Assembly: GCA_000467715.1 (NCBI GenBank)
Contig: AJFK01000361.1
Coordinates: 1-44,083, forward strand
Direction of reading: 5' to 3'
Source: Hysterium pulicare CBS 123377
Lineage: Eukaryota > Ascomycota > Dothideomycetes > Hysteriales > Hysteriaceae
Length of the DNA stretch: 44,083 nt
The translations under genes and the position numbers were made by a program. This document shows positions 30,699 through 41,746 of the stretch, piece after piece. Below the pieces are notes generated by a model that was not told where the DNA came from, did not search any database, and worked only from the letters and a program-made list of their open reading frames with translations. Each line of letters begins with the position of its first letter. Position 1 is the stretch's first letter.

Positions 30699-31171
30699 GT
30701 AATAGACAAGGTGACGGTAGAGGCCTGGTACCAAGGCAGACGTCGAATGATGGCACCAGGATTGGGCAGGTCGTACGATGTTGAGTTCATTTTGGGGGGT
30801 TTGATGAGTTTCTACGTCTTAGCCATTAGTGTCTGAGAGCATGGCTTCAATTAATTAGATAATGGTTTTAGAAATGGCGCACGAGCGTATGTATGGTGTA
30901 TGGAGCTTGACATCAAGACAAATTTGAAGCTACTGACACATCCTCGGATAACGACTCGAGCCATTTCAAGTCCTGAAGCAGTCGCTGGAAAACAGATGCT
31001 GATGGGCGATGCAAGAAGATACGAGTATATATAAAATTACTCTTGTTGAAGTGGAGAAAGCAAAATTGAAGACATCGGTATACGAATGATTGAGTAAGTA
31101 CATGTAGAATGTATCGAGGATATGAAACAGCACAATAGCAAGGATGTGTTCCTATCCCGTTATAGATGTAT
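30699..31171. other. Intergenic region between convergent genes
   Basis: The 3' flanks of the Ser/Pro-rich gene (plus) and the reductase gene (minus). The 106-codon minus-strand frame at 30913-31233 runs into the reductase coding region in another frame and has no features. Confidence 0.5.
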
Positions 31172-32359
31172 CTACAGGGAGGCACCTTTGACACCAGGCG
31201 TATCCGCAATCCGGAACACATACTTAAACGCACTCGCCTTGCCCTCTTTTAGGTCTATGAGCGCTTTCTCAATACCACTTAAACCACCTGGCACTACCTC
31301 CGTCGGATGACCCGAGAACCACCCTTCCTGCAGTCCTCTCGCCATAAGGCGGAAATAGATATATCCGAAATCCTTATGGTCAGTGTGTGCCGCTCCCACA
31401 AGTGTCAAGCTTTGCTGAAGGGTCTTCGGAAAGCCCTCATTGTCCTTTGCGGGTAACACCGTCGTCAACTTGCCGTGTGGATCCAGAGCCTTTACAATGT
31501 TGATGTAACTGCCTTTCTCACTAATAGCATCAAATGCGTGGCTGAGTTTTGCCCCTTTTAGGGCCTCCTTGATACCCGAAACCACGGCCTCGTCTCCCTT
31601 CCTGTAATCGATAATTGTATCACCTTTACTCCGATCAATCAAAGTCTCTACATACGGGGTACCGTTACCGGCCACTGCGATTATAGGATGGATGTTCGCG
31701 CGCACGGCGAGTTTGATGGCAAAGGCACCCACTGCGGCCGATCCACCGTAGACGACGAGTGGAGTAGGAGAGGTTGCTGGATGCCAAGGTTCGGGGAGGC
31801 CGAGGCGACTATCGTAATTCAACAAAACTATCATCTCGGGCCAATTTGGGGACATACATATGGAGACCGACGGCTGCGGTCATAGCTGCGAGGGGAATAC
31901 TGCTAGCCTCTATAACAAAACATTAATTAGTTTCCATCTTCTCGGCTGAGTATGGAAGTCATGCTACATACCCTCAAAAGTAGTCTCCTTGGGGATATGG
32001 AAAGTCGTGTGCTGCAGTCCCAACGCATACTCTGCGAAGCTACCTCCCGGCGTCATGATCTGATGGAAGGAAGCTACTCTATCCCCAGGCTTAAACTCCC
32101 AAACTTTCTCGCCCACTTTATAAACGATTCCTGCGATGTCATCTCCAACATTCCCACTCTTCTTCATAAGATCTGGCACTTTCCTTTGAGCGCGTTAGCT
32201 GGAGGCGTTGGACAGTTATCACAAAGCCCCAGCATACCAGTCTTTCGGATTTGAACCAGAAACCACCACTTGGATCACCACTTGCTCTGGCCCCGGTTCT
32301 GGGATTGGAGAGTCGACGATTTTGACCTTTGGGCCCGCGTCAACAATTGCTTCCTTCAT
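31172..32359 (-). CDS. Medium-chain dehydrogenase/reductase (quinone oxidoreductase or enoyl-reductase type)
   Basis: Four minus-strand exons, 32359-32238, 32183-31972, 31909-31858 and 31808-31172, give 340 aa; introns are 54, 62 and 49 nt. The GroES-like N-terminal domain has 'EQVVIQVVVSGSNPKDWKVPD', 'GDDIAGIVYKVGEKVWEFKPGDRV' and 'GGSFAEYA'. The Rossmann domain starts 'PLVVYGGSAAVGAFAIKLA', the NADP-binding glycine motif. The zinc-ligand Cys residues of true alcohol dehydrogenases are absent, so it belongs with zinc-independent, fungal ToxD/trans-enoyl-reductase-like members. It probably reduces an alpha,beta-unsaturated carbonyl with NADPH. No polyketide synthase is in the window, so a secondary-metabolite role is not supported. 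Confidence 0.9.
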
Positions 32360-33593
32360 GTCGAGGGCAAGGTAAGCTAGTGGGACATATATCTGTGCTT
32401 AAACCTATCGAGCAACGAAGAACAGTGAGTAAGGGAGAGCAACATTGTGAGTCTATATATTCTTATTGAGCAATCACACAATGAACGTCATTAATAACGC
32501 GAATGTGGGGTACGTGTTGTCGCGATTGTGGAGCTTTTGGTGAGGGGCAGCAGGGGCATAGTGGTGCAGTGGTTAGCCGACAGATATCCGGAGTTTGGGT
32601 CCTATCTCCGCTTCCTGGGATCTATTCAAATACAAATAACATCTTATCCCCCATCTATTGATGACCACCATAGTTAGTAGGAAAGATATACCTACACTAT
32701 CCTTCACATACCCACCATTACCATAATTCGTACACTCATCGAACGAGTTCGTAAAGTTGACGTATGATACGCTCGTAGGACCGCATAGCAAATATGCTCC
32801 ATGACCTGTAAAATTAATTGTGAATATAGCGGATGGTTTCTGCTGCCGATGATTGATCCGTTGGCTGACTTGTAAAGTCACCCAGGCGAGGATACGCTTC
32901 TCATGCTGTCGTTTGCTGTCATCATGACCAGTCTTTCCAGTGCGCGTTCCACAGGGTGTATGGTTAGAGAACGGCCGCGCCTACATAAATCCAGCTGTCG
33001 TCAGTTGATAACACGCTAGAAACCAACAATATGCCGTAGCAGCCATAGTTTCGAGATGTCGTCCACGATAAAGATTGGAGATCAGACATGGACGGTGGCT
33101 CGGCGCGGCTAAGAACGACAAGAGTGTTTGGTGACATAAAGAAGATGATTTCTTTTGCCCAGACGTCTAGGGATCGAGATTGAGTCCACTTCACAATCAA
33201 AGTCGCAACAGTAAGCGTAGAAGAGGTTAAACAAGAGAAGGCCAGTATAGATCCTTCTGCTACATAATCTCGGCGGGGGTAGAGTGGGTAGTAACAAAAT
33301 TAAAGAAGGAAGAGAGTTTCTGTAGCATTTATCCTATAAAATTGAAAGTGGATTAGGAACCGTTCGAATCTGCCTTCAGAAGTTTATATTTTGTCTTTCG
33401 TTGTAAGGTTTGGAGGACTGGTCTCTAGCGCCTTTCCAAGACCTCGGGACAGATCACCGCCATCTGCAGCTAGTGCAAATAGGTCTGGCTTTTCGCTGAA
33501 AGTTGCGGAGCGCCTAGGTATGACGGCAGTGGCCTTTGGGTCAAACAAAGAGGTGCGCAAGTAAATCTAAAACCTTGCGAAGTATCGTGAAAG
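32360..33593. other. 1.2-kb region with possible gene and tRNA-like remnants
   Basis: No intact gene. On the minus strand about 32650-32960 is open and cysteine-bearing ('YLLCGPTSVSYVNFTNSFDEC', 'TNYGNGGYV'), resembling part of a small secreted protein, but no start codon or signal exon can be joined to it. Around 32562-32572 TGGTGCAGTGG resembles an RNA polymerase III A box, with a weak B-box-like string about 30 bp later; no cloverleaf can be folded. Confidence 0.35.
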
Positions 33594-35519
33594 ATGGCCG
33601 ATGCTCCTGATCGAGGCGGCAGACCTCCTAATCCGCCAGCTTCTACGTCGACTACAACCACAACCACATCCCATGGCCACACCGTCACTACCACCTCGTC
33701 GACGGCTGGTCCACGAACATTTGTCACCAGAAGCAGCCCTCACTCCACGACCGTTACCCATCACCACCCGACCATAACAACTACGAACTCGATTCCACGA
33801 CGCCCAGTTCCCTCTTCATCTCCCGCAACCCAGACTCAGACTCAGACCGTAGAACGCCGCCCTTCTGTGCGTATCAGGCGACTGCCCTCGACGCCCTCCT
33901 TGTCACAATCCCAAGGACCTGCCCAAGCGACGCGCACTGAAGGCGATCATGGCGAGCAGACGAATCGCCGACGCAGCAGCTCCGAGCCCCAGCGGCCGCA
34001 GCTGGCTCCATACCAAGCCAACGACTTGGAAATCAGGAGACAGGTGACAGCTGTACCCCTACAGACGTTACAGGAAGAGGGATCGGGAACAACGACCCCT
34101 CTGTTTCTCCCCGCCCCTCCGGAGCATCCACATGGTCGACTACGTGGAACAAGCAATGCCAGCGCGAGGCCAGTCTTAGGCAGACAGACCTCGCATAACA
34201 GCATCCACGCTCGGGGCGGAAATGCGCATGAGTACGATGCACGGGTTATAGATATGCTTGACGTTATTGGTGCGCTACATACTGCATTATCTCATGTTTC
34301 CAGCAAAGGCTAACTCTCACTGCTAGATCCCGAAGTCTCAACCCTTACAACCCTCAACAACGTCCAGAACTCCCTCTTCATACCCAATCTAGGCAGTTTT
34401 TATCGACGCCAACCTACGTACGATCTCACGCGGCACTCGCCCGACACCTCGGATGAGGAGATTGGTGTTGCTCAAGGCTTCCCGGAGCTTGACAATCCAG
34501 AAAACAGTCAAGGACAACAAGGTCAATATGAAGCAGAGAAGCCGACCCACCCTGGTCTGGGTCGCATGGAGTCGACACAAACCATATCTTCGGTTCTTAC
34601 TGGTATATCGGAATCACATCGCTATGCCGTCCTGCCGCATGGTGCCTCCCTTCCCGGTTGGACAGCGGAAGAAAAGGCCGAGTTGAACGATCATGTCCGT
34701 CATCTCCTCCATTCTCGACGAGCCAAGTTCAAGCGCACAATGAAGGGGTTCGGCCGCTACATCCGCAAGCCCGTAGGCTTTCTCGTAACACTCTACGCCT
34801 TTCTCCTGACATTCTGGGGCGCCGCTTGGGTTCTCTTCATAATTGGGTGGGTCTCAGCTGGCGGGCGGCAGAAATACTTCATCGAGATCTGCGACCAGAT
34901 TTTGACGGCTCTTTTCTGTGTCGTGGGGATTGGATTCGCTCCATGGCGAGCCGTGGACACATATCACATGATCTTCGTTGCCCACTACGGGCATCTCACA
35001 TGGCGACTAAGGAAGGAAAGGGGACTCCCGAAGTTGAAAGATCATAATGAGCTTCCAGTGTTGCCGACAGGGGAACAGCCCGAGGAAAATGAACCAGAGG
35101 CGATTGTATTGACGCTCGAGCAGCAGCGGAAACTCGAGCACCACCAAGCCAAACTCGCCAATTCCCACACCTTCTACAAGCCTCACGAAACGTACACGCA
35201 CCGTGCTTTTTCTCTACGCCTCCTCATCGCCATCGTTGTGCTGCTCGATTGCCATTCGCTCTTTCAAATGGCCCTGGGAGGGACGACGTGGGGGATCTAC
35301 TACAAACATCGACCCAAGGTGCTTACGGCTGTCATTCTGACCTGCTCCATCAGCTGCAATATATCCGCCGGCATCACCATATCAATTGGCGATCGGAGGT
35401 CGAGGAAGAAGCTCGTCGTGGAGCAAATGTTCAGGCAGGAGGTGACTCAGGAGGCGTTGGAAAACTTGGGAAGGGAGAAAGGATTGAAGGCTGCTGGAGT
35501 GAAAGCCGCAAAGAAATAG
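33594..35519 (+). CDS. DUF2985 integral membrane protein
   Basis: Two exons, 33594-34269 and 34327-35519, with a 57-nt phase-1 intron (GTGCGC...TAG), encode 622 aa. The N-terminal about 330 residues are Thr/Ser/Pro/Gln-rich and probably cytosolic and disordered ('STSTTTTTTSHGHTVTTTSS'). The DUF2985 module begins 'RYIRKPVGFLVTLYAFLLTFWGAAWVLFIIGW', shown here for its two key parts 'KPVGFLVTLYAFLLTFWG' and 'AAWVLFIIGW'. Further hydrophobic spans are 'ILTALFCVVGIGFAPW', 'LRLLIAIVVLLDCHSLF' and 'VLTAVILTCSISCNISAGI'. 'DTYHMIFVAHYGHLTWRLRKERG' between helices 2 and 3 is typical of the family. The function is unknown; four membrane helices are expected. Confidence 0.9.
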
Positions 35520-35647
35520 CTATTCTGTACATATGGACATAAACATATATTGTATTTTTAGCCGTACGTCTCTCCAGAAGACGTCGCAGCGACGGTGCCA
35601 CACACTCATAGACCTCTGAGGGGCTTCTCGAAGCCGGTCGATGGTCA

Positions 35648-36277
35648 TTATAGCTTGCTCCCCTCGCCACTAAGTGCAATACACTCAATCTCCACCGGCA
35701 CGCCCTTCGGCAGCGTCTTCACAGCGACGCAGCTCCTAGCGGGCTTATGAGCAAAATGCTTCTCATACACGCCATTCATCTCGGTAAAGTTTCCCATATC
35801 GTCGAGGAAGACGGTCGTCTACCACCAATTAGCCTCCAATCCACATGCATATAAGCAGCCGCCCCCTGACACACCTTCACGACTCGACTGATATCACTGC
35901 CGGCCTCCTTCAGTATGGCGATCACGTTCTGGCAGCAGGCTTCCGTCTTGTCGGCTATGCTCCCCGATACCAGGTTTCCGGTTTTGTCGGCGGGGATTTG
36001 GCCTGAGACGAAGATGTGTGGGCCTGCTGCTATGGCTTGGGTCTATGCCATTGTGCCCGTCAGTTTGGGAGGTTCGACGAGGAATTGGCGATGCAGTTGT
36101 GGATGTGGGACTCTGTGGAAAGTGGAAGGAAGGTTGGAGGGTGACATACGTAGGGTCCGGCAGCTTTGTTTCAATTAGTCTTTGGATCATCCAATTGGCT
36201 GGAGAGAATATGAGAGGTATATTGGAAGACTCACGAGGACATGCTTCAGCGGTATGAATCTTCTTCATGTCAGACAT
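35648..36277 (-). CDS. RidA/YjgF/YER057c-family enamine/imine deaminase
   Basis: Four minus-strand exons, 36277-36235, 36163-36150, 36042-35875 and 35818-35648, give 131 aa, the normal RidA length. Exon 2 is a microexon of only 14 nt. It encodes the family motif 'PAGPY', which continues into '[19 protein letters not shown]' in exon 3. Further blocks are '[21 protein letters not shown]' and, in exon 4, '[17 protein letters not shown]' and '[21 protein letters not shown]'. The Arg103 that binds the substrate carboxylate in this family is present. RidA proteins hydrolyse reactive 2-aminoacrylate-type intermediates to keto acids and protect PLP enzymes, in cytosol or mitochondria. Introns are 71, 107 and 56 nt. 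Confidence 0.93.
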
Positions 36278-36918
36278 TTTTCGATGGTGCCTGAGGGGAG
36301 TTGCTTTGGGGGGATAAGCTCGCTGGATGGGGACAGGAAGCCAATGAGATGAACAAGGAGCGAGACGGCGTGCAATTGGAGTGTATGAAGCTGTGGTACG
36401 GCAATGGCAGAGCATTTCTTTCTCGAAGCACACTCGAAGCGTGGCTGGTGACGATGTCGATGCTAGCGTGTGGTGGATTAGGAAGGTGGGGGTTCAGCCA
36501 CGCTATTGGTGGGGACTGCCGCTGTCTGTGTGTCTGTCGTGCTCGCATCCTTGGATGGAGGGGCAAGGAAAATTGTGTCCAGACTTCTGCTGTTTGAGGT
36601 AGAAAGGTAGATATGCACAGAGCTGCTATCTATCGACCATTATTCAACCACAACTTAAAACCTGATCCAATCTATCTGTGTGTGTGCCTGATCAAGAAAA
36701 AGAGCAAAGTAGAAAATGCCCCCCAATTGCTTCACCCATCATTTGAATGTTATAAGTTTCGCGGGATCGCAGCATAATCCATCCCGCGCATTATGCAATT
36801 GCCAAAGTCAAATCAAAGTCAAACCGAAGCGCCTGTCCATGCTGGTTTGGAGAGTGAACATGAGTCTATGGGGCCGTCAAATCCAAATATTGTTGTTGCT
36901 GTGAAAGAAGGCAGCCAT
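36278..36918. other. Intergenic region upstream of RidA
   Basis: The RidA promoter and the 3' flank of the adenine phosphoribosyltransferase gene. Frames of about 100 codons on both strands (36270-36597) are antisense shadows of each other and show no family features. Confidence 0.45.
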
Positions 36919-37690
36919 CTAGGCTTTCTCCTGGCTTGATAAGAGTGTATATATAGGAGCATCAAGCTTGTCTCGTCCCTTGAGGAAGTCGAGCTCGAGA
37001 ATGAAGATGTAGCCGAGAAGAGAGCCTCCGAGCTTCTTCACTAACGAGCCAGCCGCCGCAGCTGAACCACCTGTATCGGAGAGTCAATCGATTGTCCAAA
37101 CGACGTTCAAGGTAGGCGTAAGATAAAAACATACCAGTGGCAATGATATCGTCAACGACTAATACTTTCTGACCTGGCTTAACGCCATCACTCTGCATCT
37201 GGAAGAAATCCTCTCCATACTCTTTTTGATAGCCTGCCGTCTCGCATGGCCCAGGCAGCTTGCCCTTCTTTCGCACAGGCACAAAGCTGGCGCCGATCCT
37301 CAATGCTAGACTGGGACCAAAGAGAAAGCCTCTTGCCTCCAGACCAACCACGACGTCTGGTCTGTTCTGTTCCGAGTATGTTTGTGAAATGTGCAATTCG
37401 AGGGCACGAAGGAGGGCTTCATGCAAGGAGGGATCGGCGAATATGGGAAGGATGTCTTCGAAGAGGATGCCTGGCGTAGGGAAGTCGGGAAACTGGCGGA
37501 GAGAGTGCTTCAGTCTTATCTTAAGACTGGCGAGTTCGGTGGAGCCGGAGGTGGCGGCGGCGGAGAGTCTTCTCTTGGAGGCATTTGACTCAATAGTGGG
37601 ATCTAGGCTGTGGGCGGGAGGATGTGAAGAAGTCGCAGTGGGATCGGCGGCGTGCGATGAGGGCGAAGTTGTGTTGGGAAGGGCAGACAT
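36919..37690 (-). CDS. APT1: Adenine phosphoribosyltransferase
   Basis: Two minus-strand exons, 37690-37135 and 37070-36919, with a 64-nt intron interrupting the PRPP motif, encode 235 aa. The core reads 'FPDFPTPGILFEDILPIF', 'DVVVGLEARGFLFGPSLALRIG', 'FVPVRKKGKLPG' and 'EYGEDFFQMQ'. The PRPP-binding loop 'KVLVVDDIIATG' (about 175-186) continues into 'GSAAAAGSLVKKLGG'. The enzyme converts adenine and PRPP to AMP in purine salvage. An N-terminal Ser/Ala/Pro-rich extension of about 50 residues precedes the usual start and is longer than in typical APRTs. The symbol is by analogy with yeast APT1. Confidence 0.95.
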
Positions 37691-39074
37691 GAGGAACGAG
37701 GAAGGGCGGGTTTAGGCAGGTAAGAAAAAGTGAGAAGACTCAGGACAGTTGACCAGTCTGGTAGGGTTCGTAAGACGCAGTGGGCTTACAGTGTCCTGCG
37801 CGAATTCCAAGCAAGAACCGTGGGATGGGAATATGACAGTATTGGTGTGGCCGACAGAGGAGCCATAACAGGCCAACCTTACTCTATCAGACCCAAGCAC
37901 CGCCAGCCGAGAAAAGGGCTGCTAACAATGCGACACAGAATTGTGGATCGCGAGAGATGACTTGCTCCAATGCTCGAATGGCGCATGGCAGCGAAGACAA
38001 GCATTGCTCGATCCGACCAAGTAGTCTTGCACTTCAGCTGCTGCCTCCCGCCATCCCTTCGCTGAAGATAAGCTAAATCTCGTGGTGAACTCTATGATTC
38101 GGCGTCGGCCACCAGCGGCCTCCCTCTCATATCTAGACAGCACACGGTGGTCCTTCCCGGGATTCACATGAGCGCGTTATTATTGATTGATGCAACGATG
38201 GAGGGATTGATATTGCGGCTTGGGCCGGGTCGGCAATCCTGTTGGGATGCAAATCACGAATGGAAACACAATCACCATCAAGGTACCCGCAACTATGAAA
38301 CGGTTGGGAGATGTCTTATGAATCTCATGCGTTGGATCCTTATGCAGTCTATACACTACTGCCATTCGTCATCGGTGCTGTTTCTGATCTCTCTCCGGAA
38401 GTCCAGAAGCGATGAGCGCCACACTGTGGCCGTGCGTGGTGGTGCCTACATGTATGACTCTCCATACGAGTCATCTCCACACCCACAAACAACCGTCTAT
38501 TGTGTCACAGCGCACATCGTGTGCATGTATTGTATTATCATCCGCTCGTCGTGTTGCTTGAAGACCGAAGCATCGCCTGAAAGCTGTTCGAGATGTAAAT
38601 CTGCCAATGGAGTCCATACAGCTGTCAATATGCAGCTCAGTCACGATCCGGCATGAACACGCTCAGGCAGACCAGCCGGCAGCCTCACCGGTCAACCCCC
38701 AGCGTTTGCATAGACTTGTTTGCACATCTTAGGCACCAACCACGGTCTGTGCAATAAACCCTTATCTGGACGTCTACCTGAGAATCTTTGACTCCGCCTC
38801 AACGGAGCCTACCGAATAGGCAACAACCTCGTGGCCTTAAATAGCGTGAGGTTCATCCACCTTCCAAATCATCTATTTCCCCCTCTTATCCCTGTTTCTT
38901 GAGGATAACTGCTACATGTCCTTACACCTCACCTGCCTGTAGCTACCTTGTTTACTTTGAGTTTTCGAAACCTCCACCGTGGCTCACAGACTACCTCCGC
39001 GTGGAAGAGGAGGATATCTGAGAGGCACAGGACGCGGATTTTTTACTCGCGGTCGTGCTCTCCGAAGAGGAAAT
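37691..39074. other. Intergenic region, including a likely N-terminal coding extension at its end
   Basis: About 1.3 kb without a convincing gene. The 169-codon plus-strand frame at 38147-38656 begins at GTG, is Cys/His/Met-scattered and has no domain. The last 96 bases (38979-39074) are in frame with the AAA ATPase and encode an RGG-rich tract, so coding sequence probably begins before 39075. A pyrimidine-rich stretch at 38870-38940 fits a promoter or 5' UTR. Confidence 0.45.
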
Positions 39075-41229
39075 ATGGCTCCACATCTAGACGACCCATC
39101 CTCGTCAGAGGATGAGGTTCAGCCCGTAGCCAATGGCGTTAAGGTCGTCAATGGTGAGGTCAACGGAGAGAAAAAGATTGAGAACGAACCCGAAGAGCCT
39201 GTCGAAGTCGGCATGACATGTGGGACGAAGGATCTTTATTCTGGGAAAGAGGACAAGAAAGGCCGATACCAATGGCAAGAGACGATTCCTGACGACATCG
39301 GTAAGCCTGTGGAAAATGCCGAGACTGCGAAATGGGCAATCTTGGTTAGAAATGTCAAAGTCTACAATGATCCTCGGAGAGTGCTTGCCATCCATTCTAT
39401 CCTGGTTCAAAGCCCCCTGCTGAAGAAGTTACTGGAGGGGGTTTTGAAGGATTACCCAGGTATCACAGTAGGCCTGAACCGGCTCGAGTTATCTGGGAAG
39501 TTTGAGCCAATCATCCATCGGTGGGCAGAAATGGAAAGGGCTATCAATTCCCTGCAGGACGACAGTGAAGAGAGTCGGAAGACCAAGGAACACGCAGAAC
39601 TCTTCTACAACATCCTGAAGAAAGAATTCAAGACGCTCATCGACACATCACAAGACATGAAATCAAAGGGAGTAATGACCTACGAACACCTATGGACTCT
39701 TTTTCAACCAGGCGCCATGGTATATGCTCGTCAAGATGGACAAGAGACCGCCATGAAGCTCCATGAGACCAAGTATGGCACAGATCGGAACGGAAACCCT
39801 TGCTTCTGGCTCACGTGCAAATACATCGACTGGGATGGCGCAAAGTTCGGTAGCAACAAACTCAATCTTTCGATTCCGCTTTACTCAGGCACACGACACA
39901 TCAGTCAGCTTGCCGTTTATCCACTCGAGTACCATCATGATAAGGAAGAACTCCGAAACCGACTTATTGAGCGTGGTGCCAAAGCTGAATCCCTGGCTGG
40001 CTCTCACTACAAGTCGTATCATGGCGTCGCCTGGAAACGATCTGCATTTGGGACGAAAGATAAATACAATATCAAAGGGAGGATCGTCATTGACACCTAC
40101 GGATGGAATCGATTCAATCCAAGCTACGCAATCTTTGTCACTCCTCTTAATCAAAAAGACCCGGCCCAGAACAGTAGCGGTGACAGCACCGATGCCGACG
40201 CAGACTGCGAAGAGGACTTCAGCAATGATCCGGACGATGGCGGGATGCCCATCGATGGTCAATTTGCAGATGAAGATGACTCCACCAGACGGATGCCTTT
40301 GACGACGGAGCAGAAGCTCATATGTACTCCGCTCCTCCGAGGCTACTCACTCAAAGACAAGCTTTGGCTCAATTTCTTTGTCAATTGTGTCCATGACATT
40401 GAGTGGCAGAAAGGAGCTTTCGACAGCCTTGTACTTCCCTCCAACCAGAAAGAGCTGATACTTGGCTTCACGGAGTCCCAGCGGTCGTACAAGGAGTCAT
40501 TCGATGATGTCATTGAGGGCAAAGGCAAAGGCATTATCTTACTCTTGTGTGGGCCTCCTGGTGTTGGAAAGACCTTAACAGCCGAGTCTGTAGCAGAGGA
40601 GATGAAAGTTCCTTTGTACATGATGAGTGCGGGTGACCTGGGGCTTGATCCGCGGAATGTTGAAACGAAGCTTCAAAACATCCTTGAGATGTGCACGAAA
40701 TGGAACGCTATCCTCTTACTCGATGAGGCGGACGTATTCCTTGAGCAACGCTCGCTCCACGAGCTCGAGCGCAATAAGCTTGTCTCGATTTTCCTTCGGG
40801 TGCTGGAGTACTATGAAGGTCAATCATCTTGCCAACCCAAGAAGTAGAACAGGTGCTAATAGTGATGCAGGTATCATGTTTCTGACAACAAATCGCGTCA
40901 ACACTTTTGACCCGGCCTTCCAATCTCGCATCCACATCTCTCTCGACTACCCCGAACTCTCAATTGAGTCCCGTAAGCTTGTCTGGAAGAACTTCCTCGG
41001 CGCGGCTCAGCAGGAGAACACCATTACCGACCGCCAACTAGACCAGCTTTCGCTCATGAACATGAATGGGCGTCAAATTAAAAATGTTCTCAAGACGGCT
41101 CAGCTGCTTGCCCGACGCAAGGAGGCCAAGTTGAGCTATGATCATGTGATGACGGTTCTGGATGTGACGCAACATCTTCACAACAGTACGCAAGAGAACG
41201 AGAGGACTAGGGCGAGCATATTCTGTTAA
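39075..41229 (+). CDS. AAA-family ATPase with N-terminal fungal extension (DUF7025-type)
   Basis: Two exons, 39075-40818 and 40871-41229, with a 52-nt phase-1 intron, give 700 aa from the first in-frame ATG. A regulatory region of about 450 residues contains 'MTYEHLWTLFQPGAMVYA' and 'YHGVAWKRSAFG', typical of fungal AAA proteins. The ATPase follows: Walker A 'GPPGVGKT' (about 493-500), Walker B 'ILLLDEADVFLE', sensor 1 'GIMFLTTNRVNTFDPAF' and arginine-finger region 'QSRIHISLDYPEL'. The C-terminal lid includes 'NMNGRQIKNVLKTAQLLARR'. All catalytic residues are present. The frame is open 32 codons further upstream ('RGRGGYLRGTGRGFFTRGR'), so the true start may lie at a GTG at 38979 or in a tiny upstream exon (38916-38938). 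The function is unknown beyond ATP-driven remodelling. Confidence 0.88.
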
Positions 41230-41746
41230 TACAAAAAGTACAAGGTCAATTTCGATTGTGCTGTTGGCCGAGGTAATGCACTCCGCACCCACGCTTTTAA
41301 TTATTTCCAGTGCGATTCCTCGTTTGCTAGGGTTATGGAGCAGATCTGTTCATACGCTCCTTAACATGGTCATTATAAGTTCCAGCGGTGATTCCGTGTA
41401 GTATTTATTAGGCGTAAAAGAGTCTTACATCGAGGAATCCGGGGTTCGAGATTTCGGCTATGTGAATAAATGAATTCAATTACGGGTAGTGACTGGTTTG
41501 AGTTGATAATCCTACATTTCAGTCTTCTACAAAGTCGGCAAGATCAAGCAGGGCAGCTGCATGTAATATAATGGGATGAATCCCGGGTTGCACCTTGATC
41601 CTGGCTGCATCCCCGCCTGTTACTTATCTCACCGCCGAATGACGTTGCACCTGCTGTTTATTGACTAGAACCCAGGTGATATTTCTGTATACCTATGTAT
41701 CGTCTGAGACACCATCTTTTGTTCTCGATCATCGTCGAGCGCCATC
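41230..41746. other. Intergenic region
   Basis: The 3' flank of the ATPase and the promoter of the secreted glycosidase-like gene. No frame or RNA of note. Confidence 0.5.

Noticed and set aside
36270-36602. About 100-codon frames on both strands upstream of RidA
   Set aside because: They are mutual antisense shadows in the promoter region of RidA; none has a domain or a matching splice partner.
38147-38656. 169-codon plus-strand frame before the AAA ATPase
   Set aside because: It begins at GTG, has erratic composition and no domain; it is most likely promoter-region chance.
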